Positions 39,715 to 44,607 of a stretch of DNA of 44,607 bases are shown one piece after another. Origin of the DNA: a virus. The position numbers and the translations under genes are program-made. Below the pieces are notes generated by a model. It was not told the DNA's origin. It was given only the letters and a program-made list of their open reading frames with translations, and did not search any database. Within the stretch, counting starts at the first letter, position 1, and each line of letters starts with the position of its first letter. The DNA is taken from positions 1 to 44,607 of the IMG/VR virus record IMGVR_UViG_3300038435_000021. One strand, given 5' to 3'.

Positions 39715-39799
39715 CCAACGTGAACCCCTCCTCATGTCCTAATGGGAGTTCTTCATACAGATTGATCCAATCTGTGAGTGAGATATTAGTGTCCTTCAT
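39626..39799 (-). CDS. Small acidic protein between terminase and portal (57 aa)
   Basis: Function not recognised. ATG at 39799 overlaps the end of the terminase nuclease gene and the 3' half overlaps the portal start in another frame. The protein is acidic (NLYEELPLGHEEGFTLDELQ), probably helical, with a polar tail. There is no good ribosome binding site, so it would rely on coupling. It could be a spurious overlap frame; it is kept because it bridges the two genes with its own start and stop. Confidence 0.4.
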   Translation of the reverse strand: MKDTNISLTDWINLYEELPLGHEEGFTLDELQLSGIEYYEEVPPQGIQKQARNSSLH

Positions 39800-40490
39800 A
39801 GAATGCGTCCAAGTCGTCTTCTTCGTTGTACCGATGGCGGTCAAGAAGTCTCTCCACTTCCCGCACCTCGCGTTTTGTGTAATCGGGAAGATGCACCAAT
39901 ATGTTGTGGTCAATCAATTTGAGCACTTCTGTCTTATGGGCAGTAAGTTGCTCCTCAGTGGGGGGCACGATCATATCCCCTAGATACGCAAAGGAGTCAA
40001 TCCCGTCATCCCCGTGCTGCATGTCATCATACCAATTGCGAAACATGAGCTGACATCGTGGCTGTATGTCCGCAAGGAAGTATGTATACCCCAACGTGGC
40101 ACGGGAAGAACGAATGCGTGCTGACTTTTTGCGCCCTTTGGGCCGTAACTCAACCAGAGGAAGCGCTATTTTGCGCTTGGTTTCTTCTCTGCGGATGATG
40201 CTCAGCAAATGGGGTGTCTTCTCAATCCCCATTGAGCGTGGTAAGTATGTTTCATTCAACGTGAACAAATGGGCCACAAACTGCTCATCATCAAAGTGGC
40301 GCTCATTGAGTTCCAGAATGAAACGCTCATCTTTGGTGTTCACTGCTGCAACTGACCACCCGCATTTGTCTGTTCGGGAGGTAGCATTTTGCTCCGAAGA
40401 ACCGCCTGAGGGGTCAATAGCGATATACACAAAGGTGTCGAGGAGGTGTATTCTCCCCCCTTCGTAGTTGATATACCTGTTGTAGTTCAT
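39786..40490 (-). CDS. Terminase large subunit, nuclease half (234 aa)
   Basis: The RNase H-like nuclease domain starts soon after the N-terminus: YIAIDPSGG (Asp26), SMGIEKT (Glu90) and GDDGIDSFAYLGD (Asp165) are the three acidic positions of terminase nucleases. In most phages this is the C-terminal half of one large terminase. Here its ATG at 40490 overlaps the stop of the ATPase-half gene (TGATG), with no ribosome binding site, so translation probably reinitiates after termination. It would cut concatemeric DNA during packaging. The last codons overlap a small gene. Confidence 0.85.
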   Translation of the reverse strand: MNYNRYINYEGGRIHLLDTFVYIAIDPSGGSSEQNATSRTDKCGWSVAAVNTKDERFILELNERHFDDEQFVAHLFTLNETYLPRSMGIEKTPHLLSIIRREETKRKIALPLVELRPKGRKKSARIRSSRATLGYTYFLADIQPRCQLMFRNWYDDMQHGDDGIDSFAYLGDMIVPPTEEQLTAHKTEVLKLIDHNILVHLPDYTKREVREVERLLDRHRYNEEDDLDAFYEGH

Positions 40491-41446
40491 CAGTCTGCCC
40501 GTGTAAGGTGGAATGATTTTAGCACCACATCTCTCAATGGGTAGCTGTAGTTGTGATCCCGTGCATGAGGTTGGAGAAGGTACTGGGTGTGCCACGTGTA
40601 TGGCCCTCCCACCTTGATAATCTCCTCGCGCTTCTTGAAAATGGCTTCAAGAGGGAACCGTGAAGGGAATGTAGGCACACCATGTCCATCGACAATAGGC
40701 ACTTTGTACGTCGGCCACAGGGTGCTATACGCACGATTGGGGCCGCTTGCATGGTAAATGGTACCAACCATCACAAGCTGCCCATTCGCCTTGAGCACGG
40801 GCATAAATGCGACCAACCGTTGATTCAATTGGAGCACTAAATCATCGGTGTTGGTATTCGCTTCATTCTCTAAATCATCAATCAGTGCTTTATCAAAGTG
40901 GGCACCTGTAGGGAGGGGAAAGAACCCAAAGGAGGTAACCGTTGCCACCCGTGTGCCGCCTGCATACTTCGCTCTCTTCACATTAAATGCGGTTGTGGTC
41001 CACAGGTCAGACTCCAATAAGGGCTCTTTGAAGCACACATCGGGGTACAAATACTTGAGGGGCGTGCAGTGTTCAAACGTGTCTTTCACCATGATGGTAC
41101 GTTTCTCTGCTCGCTCCAACTTGTCACTCCCCATGCCTACTTCCACGTTGGGATTATTGAGCACCCACTGGACCACCCTGCCCACGGCCACGCTGGTCTT
41201 GAAGGTGTCACGAGACATTAAGATCAACGTGCGTGTTTCTTCCTTCTCAAGTGCTTGACAAAGTCCATAGTGGATGCTCGTTTGGGTCTCCAAGTCTCTC
41301 ATGCCCAAAATGAACTTGCAGAGGAAATAGAGATCGGTGCGCCCGAGCCATCGAAGGGCACCGTACAATTCCTTCTTGTCCGTAATCGAGTTGAGCCAGC
41401 CATATGCGCGGGGGTAGATAGGCCCCACCCAAGAGTTATCGTGCAT
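40490..41446 (-). CDS. Terminase large subunit, ATPase half (318 aa)
   Basis: Walker A is SRDTFKTS (78-85) and Walker B is ALIDDLEN (187-194), typical of the terminase packaging motor; YHASGPNRAYSTLWPTYKV and GGPYTWHTQYLLQP continue the usual post-ATPase pattern. The protein ends at 40490, where a complete terminase would enter its nuclease domain. The ATG at 41446 is chosen; a GTG at 41470 would add eight residues. It overlaps the endolysin by 11 bp. The motor translocates DNA into proheads through the portal and should work with the nuclease half. Confidence 0.87.
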   Translation of the reverse strand: MHDNSWVGPIYPRAYGWLNSITDKKELYGALRWLGRTDLYFLCKFILGMRDLETQTSIHYGLCQALEKEETRTLILMSRDTFKTSVAVGRVVQWVLNNPNVEVGMGSDKLERAEKRTIMVKDTFEHCTPLKYLYPDVCFKEPLLESDLWTTTAFNVKRAKYAGGTRVATVTSFGFFPLPTGAHFDKALIDDLENEANTNTDDLVLQLNQRLVAFMPVLKANGQLVMVGTIYHASGPNRAYSTLWPTYKVPIVDGHGVPTFPSRFPLEAIFKKREEIIKVGGPYTWHTQYLLQPHARDHNYSYPLRDVVLKSFHLTRAD

Positions 41447-41888
41447 ACTCCGCTCTTTCGTAGAGCGCACGCTCCACCGCGCGCCGCCGCACTAAGCCCT
41501 TCAACACCTTCCCGTCACTGTGAACCCACACATCAAACTGTGCTGACGCACGTGGGTCACTCTTGTTCAAGAGCCGCAACATCGTACTGTTCCCAAATGC
41601 TTTCACACCAATGTTGAACACGAGAGACACGAGTGCATCAAATTCATGCTGCTGAGGTGGGATATGAAGCAACCTGTCCACTGCACTCTCCGCCACCGCC
41701 ACATCTTCGACAAACAGTTTGTGCCCTTCTTCTTGGGTCAAGCCGCGTAAGCGGTAGTACGTCAACGTGGACCGAGGAATCACGTGGCCCCACCCTACTG
41801 TCCATTCACCCCCAGGACACAAGTATGGATAAGGAGCCCAACTCTCAAACGATTTAATCAGGGCAATGCCCTTGTCACTTAATTTCAT
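41436..41888 (-). CDS. Endolysin, GH24 lysozyme family (150 aa)
   Basis: The catalytic triad pattern E-x8-C-x5-T is present: Glu15 in SFESW, Cys24 in YPYLCPGG and Thr30 in EWTVGWGH. It matches the D/C variant of T4-like and P21-like phage lysozymes, with Cys in place of Asp. The rest (QQHEFDALVSLVFNIGVKAF) is the usual helical lobe. There is no signal-anchor sequence, so export needs a holin. It lies between the small and large terminase genes, an unusual position, and overlaps both (ATGA with the upstream gene). Confidence 0.9.
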   Translation of the reverse strand: MKLSDKGIALIKSFESWAPYPYLCPGGEWTVGWGHVIPRSTLTYYRLRGLTQEEGHKLFVEDVAVAESAVDRLLHIPPQQHEFDALVSLVFNIGVKAFGNSTMLRLLNKSDPRASAQFDVWVHSDGKVLKGLVRRRAVERALYERAEYAR

Positions 41889-42577
41889 TGTGCCTCTATA
41901 TGGGGTAAGGGGTTTTGCTCAGTTCGTAGGCGCTGTGCCCACGCTTGTTCACGCACCGTGGCAAGTGTGATCTTGTCCAGTTCTTCGAGTTGCGCTTCCC
42001 ACGGTGCGATAGGTTTTTCAACCTCAGGGGTCTTCTTGAACACTACATCGTTAATAAGAGAGATACCCTTGGTGCGCGTGCTCTCAATGGGGCTTTCCAA
42101 CATCGCAAAGATGATTGCTGGGAGGTCAGTTGCTGAGGCCATATGGATGAGACGGTCACGAAGCTTTGTGAGCACTTCTTCTCGTTTCTCATCCTGCTCT
42201 TCAGGGGAACTGATAATCTCCTTGACCTTAATATCACGAAGGATCTTCTTGCTCTTCTCTAGCGCAATCTGCTCCTGCTCAAGGAGCTGTTTTCGCTGCC
42301 CATGGGAGGGCGCACCTTGTTTGGGCTGTCCCTCGCTGTTAAACCCTGGCCCAACGTGTACCCGTGCCGCATTGAGGTCTTTCACTCGGTACAACTTGTG
42401 CTTCCCATGGGTAGCACCTTCTTCTTCGTAATGTTCAATCTTCTTTTGCCCAATGAGTCGGTACAGTGTGGTGCGAGAGACACCTAGGTACATGGCCGCT
42501 GCCTTGGCAGTGAGAAGGGTATCACCGTGGATCACTGGGCTATAACTCGTGTCCATTGCCCTCTTTGGGTTTGCCAT
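41885..42577 (-). CDS. Probable terminase small subunit with HTH domain (230 aa)
   Basis: An N-terminal helix-turn-helix of the MerR/excisionase type is clear: LLTAKAAAMYLGVSRTTLYR (about 21-40), then KHKLYRVKDLNAARV. The middle is a charged coiled coil (QRKQLLEQEQIALEKSKKIL) and the C-terminus is helical (QLEELDKITLATVREQAWAQ). DNA-binding head, helical body and position two genes before the large terminase fit a small terminase that recognises the packaging site. Alternatively it regulates the late operon. It is the first gene after the shared 43-bp element and a 15-bp site. Confidence 0.72.
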   Translation of the reverse strand: MANPKRAMDTSYSPVIHGDTLLTAKAAAMYLGVSRTTLYRLIGQKKIEHYEEEGATHGKHKLYRVKDLNAARVHVGPGFNSEGQPKQGAPSHGQRKQLLEQEQIALEKSKKILRDIKVKEIISSPEEQDEKREEVLTKLRDRLIHMASATDLPAIIFAMLESPIESTRTKGISLINDVVFKKTPEVEKPIAPWEAQLEELDKITLATVREQAWAQRLRTEQNPLPHIEAQ

Positions 42578-42685
42578 AGTGTCTTCTTTCTCTGGTGGAG
42601 TGGGACCACCCGGCTACACATCGGGCGGTCACCATGTACAGACCATTCTGTATCACAGCGATAGAGGCCAGCTCTACCCCACTTT

Positions 42686-42700
42686 GTTAAATGATTTAAC
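42686..42700 (-). repeat. 15-bp genome-wide site, copy 14 (exact)
   Basis: GTTAAATGATTTAAC in the 200-bp gap upstream of the small terminase gene, 38 bp after the shared promoter-like element as read leftward. Confidence 0.9.
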
Positions 42701-42737
42701 TGGAGAGGGGCAAAGTGCCCCAGGGTGGTCAGCCAGG

Positions 42738-42780
42738 ATGCCCTAAATTCTTATTCAAAGGGGTGTAGAAGCCACGATCT
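42738..42780 (-). promoter_or_regulatory. Late-operon control element, inverted copy of 3721-3763
   Basis: On the minus strand this reads the same 43 bp found upstream of the ParB-like gene, with a single change. It contains the -35-like TTGAAT, but the position 17 bp further (TGGCTG) is a poor -10, so late transcription may need an activator or a different start. It begins at the TAG stop of the preceding small gene and lies about 160 bp before the small terminase gene. Confidence 0.65.
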
Positions 42781-43231
42781 ACCGTGAGGGAGGGGCAAGG
42801 TACGCATTGGAAGACGATCGGGGCGTATAGGGCACAAGGTGCGGTTGTCGTTTCTCCCGGTAAGCTGCCAATCTGTCCACTCGCGCTTGCGCATTCTCTC
42901 GCACTGTGCGAGTCACCCATGCCCATGTCTTCTTGGCCTCATCATCGTGGGCCTTTTGTGCCTTGGTGCTACGTGCGCCGTGTGGCCGTGGGTTCTTCAA
43001 CTCAGGGTTGAGCATGGGACCTATGCGTTTGAGCACTTTCACATACTCAGGAAAGAGCAGTTTTACTGTTGCCTCTGAGAGGTGAAGCCTATTGAAGTGG
43101 CTCTGTATTTCGTGCATGGCCGCTGTGAGTTCCTCTGCATGGTGTTCTTGTAGTTCCACCTCAAACCGTGGGTTGGTGACGTACAGTGGGGCTGAAAATA
43201 CTGATTCTTCTTTGTCTATTGCGTCTTGCAT
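42779..43231 (-). CDS. Hypothetical protein (150 aa), first gene of the leftward set
   Basis: Function not recognised. ATG at 43231 has AAAAGGAG at 43239-43246; an upstream in-frame start at 43288 lies in a stem-loop and lacks one. The protein is charged and helical (QEHHAEELTAAMHEIQSHFN; ATVKLLFPEYVKVLKRIG) with a basic second half rich in Arg and Lys (TRTVRENAQARVDRLAAYRE) that could bind DNA. It may be an early leftward regulator or packaging accessory. The shared 43-bp element follows its stop codon. Confidence 0.7.
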   Translation of the reverse strand: MQDAIDKEESVFSAPLYVTNPRFEVELQEHHAEELTAAMHEIQSHFNRLHLSEATVKLLFPEYVKVLKRIGPMLNPELKNPRPHGARSTKAQKAHDDEAKKTWAWVTRTVRENAQARVDRLAAYREKRQPHLVPYTPRSSSNAYLAPPSR

Positions 43232-43281
43232 TGGTGTAGCTCCTTTTGGTTGGTTCGCATTGGACAACTTGAAAATTAGGT

Positions 43282-43365
43282 TGATCAAGTTGGCTCACTC
43301 AGGAAGTGACTCCCTATGAACTGGCCCATAAAAGGACAGTTCATTTGGTGCACTCAACTTGATCA
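43282..43365. promoter_or_regulatory. Nested inverted repeats upstream of the leftward operon
   Basis: Outer arms TGATCAAGTTG (43282-43292) and CAACTTGATCA (43355-43365) are perfect inverted repeats. Inner arms ATGAACTG (43316-43323) and CAGTTCAT (43337-43344) are nested inside. Together they can form a large two-stage stem-loop or two operator pairs just upstream of the first leftward gene. Confidence 0.6.
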
Positions 43366-43379
43366 CTCACTATGTACAA

Positions 43380-43580
43380 GTGACTCACTTACCCTTCACA
43401 AATGAATGTTACAACAAAAATGGGACACTTGTCAAGTGAAAACACTAAGTACTTGATATAAAGAAACAATTAAGAACACTATAAACACTGTTACACAATA
43501 TAGAACAAGAATTATGTACAATATCAAGTACTTATAGACAATTTAACAATTACGGACACTTAGGTTGTTAAATCATTTAA
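43380..43580. other. AT-rich non-coding stretch, candidate replication origin
   Basis: This stretch is much richer in A and T than the rest of the window and has no gene. It contains a 14-bp perfect inverted repeat, TAAGTACTTGATAT (43446-43459) and ATATCAAGTACTTA (43521-43534), and many short ACACTT/AAGTGA motifs. It lies beside a DnaA-box-like TTATCAACA (about 43624-43632) and an exact 15-bp site. Easy melting plus repeats fits a phage origin; this is inference. Confidence 0.45.
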
Positions 43581-43581
43581 C
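43567..43581 (+). repeat. 15-bp genome-wide site, copy 15 (exact)
   Basis: GTTAAATCATTTAAC at the end of the AT-rich stretch, 24 bp before the 35-bp shared element. Confidence 0.9.
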
Positions 43582-43604
43582 AAATGAGTATTGGACATAG
43601 TGAG

Positions 43605-43639
43605 AGTGAGCACTTTCAAATGAGTTATCAACAAATGAA
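43605..43639 (+). repeat. 35-bp element shared with 4954-4988
   Basis: It starts AGTGAGCACTTTCA, contains TTATCAACA (one change from a DnaA box) and ends ACAAATGAA. It matches the left copy in the same orientation with about four differences. It may be a rightward promoter or initiator site facing the low-complexity tract; the first genes would lie beyond the end of the window if the ends join. Confidence 0.65.
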
Positions 43640-44607
43640 ATATAACACACACGAAGTACGGCGCACCTACTTTCACACCGTGGTGTGGCGCTCGAAAAGT
43701 GGTCACGGTGTCACACTTCTTTTCTCGCGTATGACTTACTTATTATTAAAGAAAAGAAAGAAAAGAAGTTGAGCCGATATAGGATGAACACTCACACCGT
43801 GTCCAATGCACTACTACCACCACCATGTAGGAGAGGTATCGCCAAAGTGGTCATGGCGCAATATGTCCACAGTGCTCACCATGGTGCATACCTCAAAGTG
43901 CCCATACCCCCACACCATGGTGCACCCTTGTACAACGTGTGCTCTCACAGTGCCCGTCACACCATGGTCCCACACTTTGCTCACTCACCATGTTCAATGG
44001 GTGCGCCGGGGTGGGTGGGCACCATGCTAGTGATCACCATGGGAGTGAACACTTTGGGGGCACAGTGCGCCCTGTCCCATGCAGGGTGAGATGAGCCATG
44101 GTGCGATAACCACCCTGCGCCCTCATACTTCACGGTGGGTATCTCAAGGTGCGTATGAAGGGTGCGATGAAGTGGGGTGGACACACTTTGAAATATTTGT
44201 GCCAGTGTGTCGTGGTGTGTTATACCGCACCCCCACCCCACCATGGCCCAGGGTCCCTGGCCCACCCCCTCTCACAGTGAGTGACACACCATGGGCCATC
44301 ACTCACTGGGAGTCACTCATCATGCCCATGTCCACGGTGCGCCACTTCGGCCCTCACAGTGCCCATGTTCACGGTGACCATGTTCACGGTGCCCATGTTC
44401 ACGGTGCGCCATCCCACCATGCGCCACGTATCTACAATGTGTATACGATGATCACGGTGTATGATGTGAGGTGAGGTGTTGGTGTGGTGTCCATAGTGGC
44501 TTCACATCGCACTATGGACAATGACGCACTATGACCAATGACACACTATGCCCATGCACTATGGCTACGCACGGTGTCCAATGACACACCTGGACCATGC
44601 ACGGTGA
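43640..44607. repeat. Low-complexity non-coding tract rich in CACGGTG, CCATGG and CACTATG
   Basis: About 0.9 kb without a supported gene. Short words recur throughout: CACGGTG, CACCATG, CCATGGTG, GCCCATG, and near the end CACTATG with CCAATGACAC. Open frames here lack ribosome binding sites and translate to Pro/His/Cys-rich nonsense-like sequence. The final 100 bp resemble the array at 1-96 in words (CACTAT, CACCTGG, GCGC), so the tract probably continues across the ends in a circular or permuted genome. Confidence 0.7.
44361..44405. repeat. 15-bp tandem repeat, three copies
   Basis: Three adjacent units of GCCCATGTTCACGGT (44361-44375, 44376-44390 with GA for GC at the start, 44391-44405). 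A fourth, slightly changed copy lies about 40 bp upstream. Part of the low-complexity right-end tract. Confidence 0.85.

Noticed and set aside
40470-40500. CTGATGA on the minus strand at the terminase split, as a second hammerhead core
   Set aside because: No GAAA with pairing stems is found on either side; the sequence is explained by the stop-start overlap.
19515-43231. Long plus-strand open frames across the late region
   Set aside because: They mirror minus-strand genes, lack ribosome binding sites and have no recognisable motifs.
43584-44089. Open frames of 62 and 134 aa in the right-end region
   Set aside because: No ribosome binding site; they overlap the shared 35-bp element and low-complexity words and translate to repeat-like sequence.
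1-44607. tRNA, integrase, repressor or phage RNA polymerase genes
   Set aside because: None seen on reading; no cloverleaf-like segment or matching motif could be supported.

Overview
The window is a double-stranded DNA tailed-phage genome, complete or nearly so, most likely with a short tail (podovirus-like). It carries terminase, portal, scaffold and major capsid genes, connector and tail-tubular-like genes and two very large internal-virion-type genes. I see no sheath, tape measure or base plate. The host is a bacterium I cannot name; most genes have AAGGAG-type ribosome binding sites. I see no integrase, repressor, phage RNA polymerase or tRNA gene, so host RNA polymerase probably transcribes a lytic programme.

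Layout. Positions 1-348 hold tandem repeats and a leader. Positions 349-3557 hold small rightward genes of mostly unknown function, a pentapeptide-repeat protein, and what reads as a complete type II hammerhead ribozyme (1583-1639) between two of them. Positions 3558-3797 are a control region with three tandem operators and a promoter, followed by a ParB-like gene (3798-4778). A second control region (4779-5194) precedes the rightward replication and nucleotide operon (5195-19472): TOPRIM primase, DnaB-like helicase interrupted by a class 3 intein, uracil-DNA glycosylase-like protein, family A DNA polymerase, RecB/Cas4-like nuclease, DEDD exonuclease, macro-domain protein, resolvase-like nuclease, cupin, DUF5664-like protein and two secreted proteins. 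A GC-rich hairpin at 19479-19499 separates this from the leftward late operon. Read in its own direction (43231 down to 19515) the late operon encodes a small protein, a probable small terminase, endolysin, a large terminase split over two genes, portal, scaffold, major capsid protein, decoration-like proteins, a holin-like protein, connector and tail proteins, a large adhesin and internal virion proteins. Positions 43282-44607 are non-coding: stem-loops, an AT-rich stretch that may be an origin, and a long low-complexity tract. That tract resembles the repeats at position 1, so the two ends may join.

The most unusual feature is a 15-bp near-palindrome, GTTAAATSATTTAAC. There are 12 exact and 3 degenerate copies about every 3 kb along the whole genome, often on start or stop codons or gene junctions, and also inside reading frames in several different frames. 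The phage encodes a ParB-family DNA-binding protein and no visible ParA. The simplest hypothesis is a genome-wide ParB-like binding system for silencing, compaction, segregation or protection. Two other shared elements (a 43-bp inverted pair and a 35-bp direct pair) link the control regions of the different operons.

All calls come from reading the sequence and remembered family motifs; no database search was run.
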